Shown here in pieces: positions 17,897-26,574 of a stretch of DNA of 64,000 nucleotides (position 1 is its first letter; the number at the start of each line of letters is the position of its first letter). A model generated the notes under the pieces. That model was not told the DNA's origin. It saw only the letters and a program-made list of their open reading frames with translations, and made no database searches. The translations under genes and the position numbers were made by a program. This DNA is from Streptomyces spororaveus. GTDB taxonomy: Bacteria > Actinomycetota > Actinomycetes > Streptomycetales > Streptomycetaceae. The DNA is taken from assembly GCF_016755875.1 (NCBI RefSeq), contig NZ_BNED01000005.1:4354001-4418000 (forward strand), written 5' to 3'.

Positions 17897-17981
17897 GGGC
17901 CTCGGCCAGTCTTTGGTCTGTCGAGAGCGGCCACCGCACCACACGGGGGCCGCACCGGGTACACACCAGGGGGTTCACCAC

Positions 17982-18164
17982 ATGCGCAGCAAGCTGGCCG
18001 GCCTGATCGGGATCATCGCGGCGGCTCTGGCGATCGGAGTCGGCGTGACGGTCGGCAGCGGCCCGGTGGACGCCGACCGGCCCTCCGGCCACCAGGTGCT
18101 GGCGGACGACAAGGGTCCGGGTGTCGCCTCCCCCGCCCCCTCCCCGTTCCCGTCCCGCCGGTAG
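17982..18164 (+). CDS. 60-residue secreted or membrane-tethered peptide
   Basis: ATG 17982 follows an AGGGGG site. A basic start (MRSKLAG) and a hydrophobic stretch (about residues 8-25) form a signal peptide or anchor. A short polar tail rich in Asp and Pro follows. No cysteine is present, so it is not a lipoprotein. A perfect hairpin terminator follows. The function is unknown to me. Confidence 0.6.
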   Translation: MRSKLAGLIGIIAAALAIGVGVTVGSGPVDADRPSGHQVLADDKGPGVASPAPSPFPSRR

Positions 18165-18190
18165 CACGGCCGCTTGCCCCGCACGACGGC

Positions 18191-18227
18191 GAAGTGCCCC
18201 GCACCGGATCCCGGTGCGGGGCACTTC
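18191..18227. terminator. Hairpin between the small peptide gene and the SARP gene
   Basis: Perfect 17-bp stem with arms 18191-18207 and 18211-18227 and a three-base loop, between convergent genes. It probably serves both. Confidence 0.85.
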
Positions 18228-18238
18228 CGCGTGCGCGG

Positions 18239-21200
18239 TCAGTACGTCCGGCGGTGCGCCGGCAGACCCATGTAGTCGAATAACTCCTCGGCGGCCGCGC
18301 GGTGCCCGGCCGCGGCCGGGAGGTCCCCGAGCGCCTCGGCCGCCTGGACCATGCCCACCAGTGCGGACGCCTCCTCGGCGCGGAAGCTCATCGGCTCCGC
18401 GAGCTTGTGCGCGTGGGCGTGCAGGGCCAGCGCCACCTCGTGCTCCCCCCACAGCAGGTGGAGCCGGCCGAGGACGTTCTCGACCTTGGCGAGCCGGATC
18501 GGCGCACCACTGGTGCGGCCGAGGGCCAGGGAGCGCTCGGCGAAGGCGCGCGCCTGCGGGCCGTCGCCCCGCTCGTGCGCGACCCGGGCGGACAGCGCGA
18601 GCACCAGGGCGACGTCGCCGGGCGACCGGGCCTCGTCGCACAGGTCGCGGGCGCGCTTGAGGGCGGCGTCCGCGTCCGGGTACGCACCGAGGCCCACCAG
18701 CGCGAAGGCCAGGTCGGTCAGAGCCACGATCTCGTTGCCGCGGTATCCGAGGTCGCGGTCGATCTCGATCGCCCGGCGGGCGGCCGCGGCCGCCTCCGGA
18801 TAGCGGCCCCACCGCTCGAACAGCGTGCTGAGGGTGGTCAGGCTCTCCGACTCCGCACGCAGATTGCCCAGTTCCCGGGCCACGGCCACGGAACGCTCCA
18901 GGAGGGGAAGGGCCTCCTCGTACCGCCCGAGCATCGACAGCAGCAGCCCCAGCGTCGATTCGCTGTGCGCCTCGGTGTGCCGGTCCCCGGCCCGGACGGC
19001 CGTGTCGCGTGCCTCCGTGGCCACCTCCAGCCCTTCCTCGAAGCGGCCCAGCTTCCAGCAGGCCGCACCCAGATTGGCCAGGCTGATGCCGAGGAGCGCC
19101 GGATCGTCGAGCCGGCGGGCGGCCGCGACCGCGATGTGCCCGACGCTCCAGAACTCGTCGAGCTTTCCGTGGGTGTGCAGGTGGAAGCCCACATTGCGGC
19201 TCAGGCAGGCCGTGTACCGGTCGTGGCCGCACCGCTCGGCGAGCGACACGGCCGCCAGCAGTCCCGCCTGCTCGCGGTCGAACCACCGTACGGCCTGCTC
19301 GGCGTCCCTGAGGGACGGCAGCTCGCCCCGGTAGGGCGCGATGCCGTTGGGTCTGCGCTCCCGTCCGGGGAACAGCACCTCGCAGGCCGTGTCCGACGCC
19401 GTCAGGTAGTAGCCGAGCAGCCGCTCGACGGCCGCGGCGTCGTCGTCCGCCGTGGCCGGTCCCCGCAGGCTCTGGGCGAAACTGCGCACCAGGTCGTGGA
19501 AGGTGTAGAGGCCGATGTCGGGCTGCTGGACCAGATGGACGTCGAGCAGGAACTCCAGGGCGTCCTCGGCGTCCTGGACGGTCGTACCGAGGAGCGCGGC
19601 CGCCGAATGCACGTCGGTACCGGCGCACGGGTACAGACTGAGGATGCGGAACGCGGTGCGGTACTCCTCGTCCATCGCCAGGTAGGACAGGCGAAGGGTC
19701 GCCGCGACGCTGCGCTCGCCCGAACTCAGCTCGTCCATCCGGCGCTTCTCGTCACGCAGCCGCTCGACCAGGTAACGCACCGTCCAGCGCGGCCTGTTGC
19801 GCAGCCGGGCCGTCGCGATGCGCAGCGCCAGCGGCAGGTGCCCGCACAGCTCGGCCAGTTCGGCGGAGGCCGCCGGCTCGGCGGCCACCCGGGTCGTACC
19901 GAGGGTCTCCGCCATCAGGCTGGTGCTGTCCTCGGGCTCCATCATCCCGATGGACACCCACTCGACTCCGTCGAGGTCCAGCAGCCGTCCACGGCTGGTG
20001 ATCAGGGCCAGACAGCCGGGCGAGGCCGGCAGCAGCGGCTTGATCTGCGCCGCGTCGACCGCGTTGTCGAACAGGAGCAGCATCCGCCGGCCGTCCAGCT
20101 TCGACCGCCACAGGGCGGTGCGTCCCTCCAGGTCCTCGGGAATCCGGTCGCCCGGGGTCCCGAGGGTCCGCAGCAGGCCGTCGAGCGCGGCGGCGGGCGT
20201 CACCGGCTCGCGGCCCGGGGTGAATCCGTGCAGGTCGATGTGGAGCTGCCCGTCGGGATACCGGCCGGCCAGCCGGTGCGCGGCACGCACCGCCAGGGTG
20301 GTCTTGCCCATGCCGCCCATGCCGTCGACGGCCACGATCCGGGCGAACCGTTCGCCGCCCCGGCCCTCGTCCTGCACGTAGTCGAAGAGCTCGGCCAGCT
20401 CCTTGGCGCGGCCGGTGAAGTCGGGCAGGTCGTACGGCAGGGTGCACGGGGCGACGGCGGTCGCGGCGCGCGTTCCCGGTTCCCCCTCCCGGTCCGCCTC
20501 CGTGCCGGCCGGCTCCTCGGGGGCCGCGGCCTCGGACACCGCGGCCACGGCAGCGGCCGGTTCGGGAACCGGCTCCACGGGCACCGCCTCGGGCACCGGA
20601 CGTACGGGCGCCACGGCCGCCGGCGCCGGCCGCTCGGGCGCGGCCAGCTCCGGGCTGTCCCGCAGGATCGCCTCGTACAGCCTGGCCAGCCGGGGTCCCG
20701 GGTCGATCCCGAGCTCGTCCACGAGCAGCTCGCGGACCTCGCCGTACTCCTTGAGCGCCTCGGCCTGCCGCCCGGAGCGGTACAGGGCGAGCATCAGCTG
20801 GCCGCGCAGCGTCTCCCGCAGCGGGTGCTGCGTGATCAGGGCACGCAGGCCCGAGATGAGCTCGCCGCTCTCGCCGAGCGCGAGGCACAGGTCGAAGAAC
20901 TGCTCGGCGGCGGCCAGCCGGCGCTCGTCCAGCGCGGTCGCCGCGGCCTCGATCACCGGTCCGCCGGTGCCGGACAGGACCGGCCCCCGCCACAGCGCGA
21001 GAGCGGCCCGCAGTGCCTCGGCGGCCGCGGACCGTCCGCCTTCCCGCAGGGCCCGGCCCGCCGCCCTGGTCAGGGCGTCGAACTCCAGGAGGTCGACCTG
21101 GCCGTCCGCCACCACCACGCGGTATCCCGGCCCGTCGGTGGCGATCACCTCGGTGCCGGTGGGGATGCGCCGCCGCAGGTCGGCGACGGCCTTGCGGACC

Positions 21201-21442
21201 TGGTGCGCCGCGGTCACCGGCGGGTCCTTCTCCCAGGTCGCCTCGACCAGCCGGGCCACGGGCACCACCCGGCCGGCTTCGAGCAGCAACATGCACAGGA
21301 CCCGTTCCTGGATCGCTCCCCCCAGCCTCAGCCGTACCTCGCCGATCCATCCCTCAAGCGATCCGAGCACGTTGAAGCGCAGCCTGCCCCCCGCAGGATC
21401 CACGCTTCGTCTCTCCCCGGATTCCGCATCCGCCCCCGGCAT
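18239..21442 (-). CDS. AfsR/SARP-type regulator with NB-ARC and TPR domains
   Basis: About 1067 residues. A winged-helix OmpR-like DNA-binding domain (RFNVLGSLEGWIG..., about residues 20-110) comes first, then a bacterial transcriptional activator domain (about 115-270) and an Ala/Pro/Glu-rich linker. The NB-ARC ATPase carries the Walker A motif GMGGMGKTT and the Walker B-type run MLLLFDN. A long TPR array fills the C-terminal 400 residues (repeated AxxLxxLGRYEEAL-like units). SARPs activate antibiotic clusters, so this is the best candidate activator of the neighbouring pathways. I chose ATG 21442 (GGGTGG upstream); ATG 21484 would add 14 residues. It is divergent from a second NB-ARC regulator. 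Confidence 0.9.
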   Translation of the reverse strand: MPGADAESGERRSVDPAGGRLRFNVLGSLEGWIGEVRLRLGGAIQERVLCMLLLEAGRVVPVARLVEATWEKDPPVTAAHQVRKAVADLRRRIPTGTEVIATDGPGYRVVVADGQVDLLEFDALTRAAGRALREGGRSAAAEALRAALALWRGPVLSGTGGPVIEAAATALDERRLAAAEQFFDLCLALGESGELISGLRALITQHPLRETLRGQLMLALYRSGRQAEALKEYGEVRELLVDELGIDPGPRLARLYEAILRDSPELAAPERPAPAAVAPVRPVPEAVPVEPVPEPAAAVAAVSEAAAPEEPAGTEADREGEPGTRAATAVAPCTLPYDLPDFTGRAKELAELFDYVQDEGRGGERFARIVAVDGMGGMGKTTLAVRAAHRLAGRYPDGQLHIDLHGFTPGREPVTPAAALDGLLRTLGTPGDRIPEDLEGRTALWRSKLDGRRMLLLFDNAVDAAQIKPLLPASPGCLALITSRGRLLDLDGVEWVSIGMMEPEDSTSLMAETLGTTRVAAEPAASAELAELCGHLPLALRIATARLRNRPRWTVRYLVERLRDEKRRMDELSSGERSVAATLRLSYLAMDEEYRTAFRILSLYPCAGTDVHSAAALLGTTVQDAEDALEFLLDVHLVQQPDIGLYTFHDLVRSFAQSLRGPATADDDAAAVERLLGYYLTASDTACEVLFPGRERRPNGIAPYRGELPSLRDAEQAVRWFDREQAGLLAAVSLAERCGHDRYTACLSRNVGFHLHTHGKLDEFWSVGHIAVAAARRLDDPALLGISLANLGAACWKLGRFEEGLEVATEARDTAVRAGDRHTEAHSESTLGLLLSMLGRYEEALPLLERSVAVARELGNLRAESESLTTLSTLFERWGRYPEAAAAARRAIEIDRDLGYRGNEIVALTDLAFALVGLGAYPDADAALKRARDLCDEARSPGDVALVLALSARVAHERGDGPQARAFAERSLALGRTSGAPIRLAKVENVLGRLHLLWGEHEVALALHAHAHKLAEPMSFRAEEASALVGMVQAAEALGDLPAAAGHRAAAEELFDYMGLPAHRRTY

Positions 21443-21499
21443 CGGACATCCACCCCCAAAGAACAAGGCCCCTGGCCAGGCCATGTCAACCGGATCATA

Positions 21500-21510
21500 G
21501 GGGTTACCCC
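21500..21510. promoter_or_regulatory. Palindrome in the divergent SARP / NB-ARC promoter region
   Basis: GGGGT-T-ACCCC, an 11-base palindrome in the intergenic region 21443-21615 between the two regulators. A TTGACA hexamer on the reverse strand nearby could be a -35 element for the SARP gene. Possible operator; nothing more can be shown. Confidence 0.3.
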
Positions 21511-21615
21511 TTGCACGCGGTAAGCATCCGGTAGCAGATCAGGAAGGGCGACACGGACAGTTCATGGGCGGCCCGGAGCAGGCGGCACACCGAGCGAGTA
21601 CCGAAGGAGCACGCT

Positions 21616-23112
21616 GTGGGAAGACTGGAGAGACCCCTGGCCCCCGATGCCGGACCAGTCACCGCGTTCGCCCGGGAGTTGCGCAGGCTGCGGACCGCGG
21701 CCGGCAGTCCCGGCTACCGCGACATGGCCACCCGTGCCATGTTCTCCGCGTCCGTGCTCTCCGACGCGGCCGCCGGCTACCGCCTCCCGACGCTTCAGGT
21801 GGCCCTCGCCTTCGCCGAGGCCTGCGGCGGTGACCGCGCCACCTGGGAGCGCCGCTGGCACGAGGCGGCGCGCGCCGACGGAGACGACGGAGCGGCCCGC
21901 CCGGCGGTCAAAGCCGTGCAGCAGCACCAGGAGAACGAGCTGCGCGCGGCCGAGGTGCGCGCCGTGCTGCCGCCGCCCTCACAGCTGCCGATGGAGGCTC
22001 ACCCCCTGGTGGGACGGCGTGAGCTGCTCCAGCGCGCCCGGGCCCTGACGGCCCCCTCGTACGGCGGACAGCGCCCCGCGGCGCCCTTGGTGATCAGCGG
22101 TCAGGTGGGTGTGGGCAAGACGGCCTTCGCCCTGCGGCTGGCCCACGAACTGGCCGTGAACCTGCCCGACGGGCAGCTCTACGCGAACCTCGACCCGGCC
22201 GCGGACGGACGCAAGGACGCCGCCGGAATCGCGGGCGGTTTCCTGGAGGCGCTCGGCATCCCCGCCGACCGGATCCCGAACGATCCCGGTCAGAGAATTG
22301 GCCTGTACCGTTCGCTCCTCAACCGGCGGCGGCTGCTCGTGGTGCTCGACGGCGTCCAGCACGAGCGCCAGATCCGGGAACTTCTCATCGCGGCGCCCGA
22401 GAGCCGCATCATCATCACCAGTCGATCGCGTCTACTGGGCCTCGACGGAATTGGCCGGATCCGGCTCCCCGCACTGGACCGCGACGAGTCGATGGAGCTG
22501 CTCGCCCAGCTGCTCGGCGGCGACCGGGTCGGTACCGAGCCGCGCGCCTGCCTGCGTCTCGCCGACGCCTGCGGGGACCTGCCGCTGGCGCTCAACCTGG
22601 CCGGCCGGCGCCTCGCGGCCCGCCCCGAGTGGATGCTCCAGGACTCCGTGTCCGAGCTGCTCGGCGATGTCCCCGGCGGACCGGGCGCACCCGGCGGACC
22701 CGGCGGGCGCGAAGGGCAGCGGGCACCCGGCCGCTTCCTGGCCCGGCTGCAGATCGGTGACGACGCGCTGAGCAACCGCCTCGACAGCGCCTACCGGCTG
22801 CTCACCCCGTGGGCCCGCCTGATGCTGCGCCAGTTCGCCGGCTCCGACAACCCGCCCTCCGTGGACAACGTGGTGTACGAGTCCGCCGACGCGCTCGCCA
22901 TGCTGGTCGAGCGGTCCGCGCAGCCCGTGGAGGACCTCCTCGAACGGCTCCTCGACGCGGGGCTGCTCGACCACTCCGACCTGCCGGGGCAGTACGGGCT
23001 GACGCCGATGGCCCGGGCGTACGCGCTGACGCAGCCGGACCCCACGGAGGAGGACCCGGCCCCCGCCCCGGCCTCGCCGCGCGGCCAGGCGCACGCACCG
23101 CGGCCGAGGTAG
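21616..23112 (+). CDS. HTH / NB-ARC regulator of STAND-like type
   Basis: A 498-residue protein from GTG 21616 with AAGGAG upstream. Residues about 14-85 form an XRE-like helix-turn-helix of the kind found before NB-ARC domains in Streptomyces (FARELRRLRTAAG, YRLPTLQVALAFAEACGG). Residues about 125-400 form an NB-ARC NTPase with Walker A GQVGVGKTA and Walker B-like LLVVLDGVQ. A winged-helix-like C-terminus ends in a Pro/Ala tail, and no TPR or WD repeats follow. It shares domain architecture with the divergent SARP but lacks the BTAD domain, and may act as its partner or antagonist. Confidence 0.85.
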   Translation: MGRLERPLAPDAGPVTAFARELRRLRTAAGSPGYRDMATRAMFSASVLSDAAAGYRLPTLQVALAFAEACGGDRATWERRWHEAARADGDDGAARPAVKAVQQHQENELRAAEVRAVLPPPSQLPMEAHPLVGRRELLQRARALTAPSYGGQRPAAPLVISGQVGVGKTAFALRLAHELAVNLPDGQLYANLDPAADGRKDAAGIAGGFLEALGIPADRIPNDPGQRIGLYRSLLNRRRLLVVLDGVQHERQIRELLIAAPESRIIITSRSRLLGLDGIGRIRLPALDRDESMELLAQLLGGDRVGTEPRACLRLADACGDLPLALNLAGRRLAARPEWMLQDSVSELLGDVPGGPGAPGGPGGREGQRAPGRFLARLQIGDDALSNRLDSAYRLLTPWARLMLRQFAGSDNPPSVDNVVYESADALAMLVERSAQPVEDLLERLLDAGLLDHSDLPGQYGLTPMARAYALTQPDPTEEDPAPAPASPRGQAHAPRPR

Positions 23113-23116
23113 CCCC

Positions 23117-24094
23117 CTAGGAAGCGGCCCGGTAGGTGAGGGTGACGTAGAGGTGCTCGTCGAGGACCTTGGCGAGCGACACCCCGGGCCGGCCGATCTC
23201 GGCGCACAGCGCGGCCTCGTCCAGGCCTCCGCCCTCCTCCAGCGCCGCACGCGCCCAGCTCCGGCCGAGCACCAGGTGACGGGCGAAGGCGGCCCCGTCC
23301 CGTACCCCGTGCAGCCGCTGCGCGATGGCCGCGTCCCACGGCATGACCGAGTCGGGCCGCAGTGCGTACAGGGCCTTGGCCGCGGCGGTCGGGCCGAGGC
23401 TGCGCCGGCCGACCGGCAGCGCCGCCAGCTCCTCGTAGGCGGCGGCGAACCGGGAGATCTCCCGCGGGGTGAGCCGGGCCAGCGGGGCGTGCGCCAGGGC
23501 GTGCCGCTCCCACCAGGCCGCCAGTCCCGCGTCCAGGGTGTCGGGCTCGCCCTCGCGCGGGTAACGGATGCGGCAGCCCCAGGAGTTCAGCCAGCGGTGC
23601 AGGGCCGTGCGGTGGGCTGCGAGCGAGAGGTCGAGGGCGCCGCCGGTCTCCTCGCGCAGCGCCCACCAGCTCCGGTCCACGCCCGCGAAGCCGTTGAACA
23701 CCTCGGCCGAGGCGCGCAGTTCGGCCAGGGACGGCGCGGGCGGCGGCGCGGCCGGCGGATCCAGATGGGCGCGGGCGACCTTGGCGGGCACCACCATCCG
23801 CCACGCCTCGGTGACCAGCTCCGTCAGCTCGTCCGTCTCCAGGGCCGCCAGGCGGGCCTCCACCCAGTGGAAACGCAGATCGGATGCGCGGGGCAGGAAG
23901 AACTTCTCCGGCTCGGCGGCGACGAGCGCCGCCCGCTCCTCCTTGGGGAAGGCGAAGCCCAGTTCGCTCTCGTCCCGGGACAGGGCGAGATAGACGATCC
24001 TGCCGATCCGGAACTTCACCCGGTCCCGGATCAGGTGCTCCTCGGTCCTCGGCAGGCTCAGCGCGAGCCGCCGTACGTCGTCCACCGTTGCCAC
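23117..24094 (-). CDS. MmcQ/YjbR-like N-terminus fused to an uncharacterised C-terminal domain
   Basis: 325 residues from GTG 24094 (GGGAG site). Residues 1-105 match the MmcQ/YjbR (CyaY-like DNA-binding) fold: LPRTEEH, KFRIGRIVYLALS, RASDLRFHWVEARL. Residues about 120-325 form a second, Trp/Ala-rich helical domain I do not recognise (DRSWWALREETGG, WLNSWGCRIRYP, LYALRPDSVMPWD). It is the last gene of the reverse operon, 29 bases after the flavoenzyme. Membership of the pathway is inferred from position only. The end is convergent with the NB-ARC gene, four bases away. Confidence 0.7.
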   Translation of the reverse strand: MATVDDVRRLALSLPRTEEHLIRDRVKFRIGRIVYLALSRDESELGFAFPKEERAALVAAEPEKFFLPRASDLRFHWVEARLAALETDELTELVTEAWRMVVPAKVARAHLDPPAAPPPAPSLAELRASAEVFNGFAGVDRSWWALREETGGALDLSLAAHRTALHRWLNSWGCRIRYPREGEPDTLDAGLAAWWERHALAHAPLARLTPREISRFAAAYEELAALPVGRRSLGPTAAAKALYALRPDSVMPWDAAIAQRLHGVRDGAAFARHLVLGRSWARAALEEGGGLDEAALCAEIGRPGVSLAKVLDEHLYVTLTYRAAS

Positions 24095-24123
24095 TGCCCG
24101 CTCCCTGCGCTTCCGGCCGCCGC

Positions 24124-25269
24124 TCACAGACCCGCGAGCTGCGGGGTGTGGACGTCCAGCGGTGGCCCGTCGAGGGCACCGAGGCCGATCAGCGACGGAG
24201 TCCTGCCGATCAGCCGGTCGGCCAGCGACCGCGCGATGAGCGGCGCGAACTTGAAGGATGTGCCACCGCAGGCCGCGTACGCGAATCCCGCGCCGCCGAG
24301 GGCGACCAGCAGTGGGCCGCCGGTCGGCGCGAACGCCGAGTAGTAGGCGTCCTTGGCCGCGGTCACCCAGGCCGGGCCGAAGCCGGGGAGGATGTCCCCG
24401 AACTCCTTCTCCAGCTTGCGCTGCCAGTACGGGTCGGTCGCGTAGTCGGTGATCGCGTCCGCCACCCGGCAGGCGGTGGCCGAGGTGAGTTTGAGCGCCG
24501 TGCCCGCCACCGGCGGGATCAGCCACGCTCCGCCCGCGGTGCCGAGGGCCGGTACGGCCGGGGTGGCCGCCCACGCCTGCGACTGGTGCCGGGGCACCCG
24601 GCAGTAGAGGAGGGACTGGCGGTACAGGGTCAGCCGCTCGGAGACGCTTCGCGGCAGCAGGTCCCGCGACCAGGGCCCGACGGCCACCAGGACCGCGTCG
24701 CTGCGCAGTACCCGTCCGTCCACCAGCCGTACGCTGCCGCTCTCGCCGTCGACGGCGGTCACGGCCCGGTGCTCGATCAGCTCGATGCCCCGCTGCCACT
24801 TCAGCCAGCCGACACAGGCGGCGAGGACCCGTTCGGCGAGCAGTACGCCCGCCTCGTCCTCCAGTACCGCGCCGAGGCCGCCGCCCACGTGCAGGTGCGG
24901 ATAGCGGTCGGCCAGGCCGGCCGCCGTCAGTTCCCTGGCGTGGCCGCCGGCGTCGGCGAGCATCGCCGCCGCGTCGGCCGCGGCCGCGGGCGGCAGGACG
25001 GTGAGGGAGCCGACCTGCTCGTAGAACCGCGTCAGGAACAGCTCTTCCAGTTCGACCCAGCGGCGGTGCGCGCGCAGCGCGGCCGCCGTGGCCGGCGGGT
25101 CCGCCGGATGCAGGGCCCGCAGGATCCGGTGCTGGTCGAAAGAGGTGGCTCTGCTGTGCGGGATGGGGCCTTGGTCCACCACCGTGACCTTGTGTCCGTC
25201 GAGCACGCACTCGACCGCCGTGAGCAGGGCGATCACTCCGCCGCCCACGACCGTCACCCTTGTCGACAT
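24124..25269 (-). CDS. DAO-family FAD-dependent amine oxidase
   Basis: 381 residues from ATG 25269 behind GGGAGG. The N-terminal FAD-binding beta-alpha-beta motif is VTVVGGGVIALLTAVE, with Ala in place of the third Gly. The DAO fold continues through VLVAVGPWSRDLLP and ends with a C-terminal FAD motif (GGAGFAYAACGGTSFKFAP), resembling monomeric sarcosine oxidase. In hydrazine pathways an enzyme of this family oxidatively splits the lysine-glycine N-N adduct to free hydrazinoacetate. Its place in an operon with an N-monooxygenase, cupin and MetRS-like protein makes that role plausible here. Substrate is inferred. Confidence 0.82.
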   Translation of the reverse strand: MSTRVTVVGGGVIALLTAVECVLDGHKVTVVDQGPIPHSRATSFDQHRILRALHPADPPATAAALRAHRRWVELEELFLTRFYEQVGSLTVLPPAAAADAAAMLADAGGHARELTAAGLADRYPHLHVGGGLGAVLEDEAGVLLAERVLAACVGWLKWQRGIELIEHRAVTAVDGESGSVRLVDGRVLRSDAVLVAVGPWSRDLLPRSVSERLTLYRQSLLYCRVPRHQSQAWAATPAVPALGTAGGAWLIPPVAGTALKLTSATACRVADAITDYATDPYWQRKLEKEFGDILPGFGPAWVTAAKDAYYSAFAPTGGPLLVALGGAGFAYAACGGTSFKFAPLIARSLADRLIGRTPSLIGLGALDGPPLDVHTPQLAGL

Positions 25270-25306
25270 CACACACCTCCCTTCAGTTCTCGTTGAGCCG
25301 GCGGGG

Positions 25307-26569
25307 TCAGCCGGCGAGGACGATCGTGGTCAGTGCGGCCGCTTTGGCGAGGGACTCCTCGCAGCCCGGGAAGGACTCGCCGGCGCAGATCAGGTTGGCG
25401 TAGCGGCTGAGGTAGCCCTCGGGCGGCAGCAGCAGCGTCGCCCCGGGCGCGACCATCACGTTGGTCTCCAGCAGGCCCGGTACGTCCGCGGGGGCGGGTA
25501 CGTCGACCGAGCGGACCGTGCCGTTCTCCGGCGGGTACAGGAAGCGGATCCCCACGGTGCGGGACTCGGCCGGGGTCCACTCGGGGCGGACGCCCGCCGC
25601 CAGGTCCGCGGCGATCTCCCCGGGCTGCACGCCGGTGGCGAGGCTGCCGAGGTAGGGGATGAGGTCGCCGCCGAGGCGGGCGTTCACCTCGATGATCACC
25701 GGGCCGCGGCCGGTCAGCTTCACCTCGGTGTGCGTGATCCCGTAGCCGATGCCCAGTTCGCGGTGGGCGTCCCGCAGGACGCCCAGCAGTTCCTCGTCGG
25801 CGAGGAGCGGGTCGGTGGCGCTGACCACGTGGCCGGTCTCCTCGAAGTAGGGCGCGAGGCCCACTTCCTTGTGCGCGAGGAAGAGCGGGGTCCAGGCGCC
25901 GTCGAAGACCGCCCCGTCGATGCTGATCTCGGGGCCCATGACGCACTCCTCGACCAGCACCCCGCCCTCGTAGTCGCTGTTGCCGCCGCGGCCGGCGGCG
26001 TCGGCGACCTCGAAGGCCTCGCGGATGCCCTCCGGGCCGTCGACCCGGATGACACCGATGCTCGCGCCCATGCCGCGGGGCTTGAGGACGACCGGGTAGC
26101 CGAAGGAGTCGGCGGTGGCGAGGGCCGTCCCGGCGTCGGTCACGTAGGCGAAGCGCGGCTGGGGCAGTCCGGCGGCGGTCAGCAGCTGCCGGGTGTTGTG
26201 CTTGTTGCGGCAGTTGTCGGCGCCACGTGAGGTGAGCCCGGGCAGTCCGAGCCGCTCGGCGATGAGGGCGGTGGTCACCACGAGCGTCTCGTCGTAGCTG
26301 AACACGCCCACCACGCGGTGCTCGGCGGCCACCGCCTCGGCGGCCTTGATCAGGCCCTCCGTGTCGGGGACCAGGCGGGCGCGGTCGAGCAGTTCCACCG
26401 TGGTGGAACCGAGTACGTACTCCTGCTGCCAGGTCGGCTCGGCGGCGTCCAGGATCCAGATCGGGCGGCGCCGGGCGGCGCCGGCGAGCAGGTACTCGCG
26501 GTAGGCGCGCTGTCCGCTGCCGACCAGGATCACCACGCCGTCATCGGTCGGGTTGGAGTCGTCGGTCAT
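25307..26569 (-). CDS. ATP-grasp amide ligase (second in operon)
   Basis: A 420-residue ATP-grasp enzyme from ATG 26569. It has an N-terminal Rossmann-like domain (VVILVGSGQRAYREYLLAGA), a core with GYPVVLKPRGMGASIGV and EECVMGPEISIDG, and the Mg-binding segment EVNARLGGDLIPY. The C-terminal lid and barrel contain LYPPENGTV. The family joins a carboxylate, through an acyl-phosphate, to an amine, often making dipeptides. Unlike the copy at 16991, its catalytic metal ligands are intact. The gene begins five bases after the YbaK-like gene. The amine and acid partners are not deducible. Confidence 0.88.
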   Translation of the reverse strand: MTDDSNPTDDGVVILVGSGQRAYREYLLAGAARRRPIWILDAAEPTWQQEYVLGSTTVELLDRARLVPDTEGLIKAAEAVAAEHRVVGVFSYDETLVVTTALIAERLGLPGLTSRGADNCRNKHNTRQLLTAAGLPQPRFAYVTDAGTALATADSFGYPVVLKPRGMGASIGVIRVDGPEGIREAFEVADAAGRGGNSDYEGGVLVEECVMGPEISIDGAVFDGAWTPLFLAHKEVGLAPYFEETGHVVSATDPLLADEELLGVLRDAHRELGIGYGITHTEVKLTGRGPVIIEVNARLGGDLIPYLGSLATGVQPGEIAADLAAGVRPEWTPAESRTVGIRFLYPPENGTVRSVDVPAPADVPGLLETNVMVAPGATLLLPPEGYLSRYANLICAGESFPGCEESLAKAAALTTIVLAG

Positions 26570-26574
26570 CGTCG

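Noticed and set aside
16253..17944. 563-residue form of the LysM protein
   Set aside because: The extra N-terminal sequence is antisense to the ATP-grasp gene and lacks similarity. ATG 16792 is a natural start.
18302..21523. Open frame of 1073 codons antisense to the SARP gene
   Set aside because: No domain is recognisable, and composition is typical of a GC-rich shadow frame. The SARP on the other strand is clear.
23117..25276. Apparent 719-residue fusion including the MmcQ-like protein
   Set aside because: The first 394 codons are the out-of-frame shadow of the flavoenzyme gene. The true start is GTG 24094.
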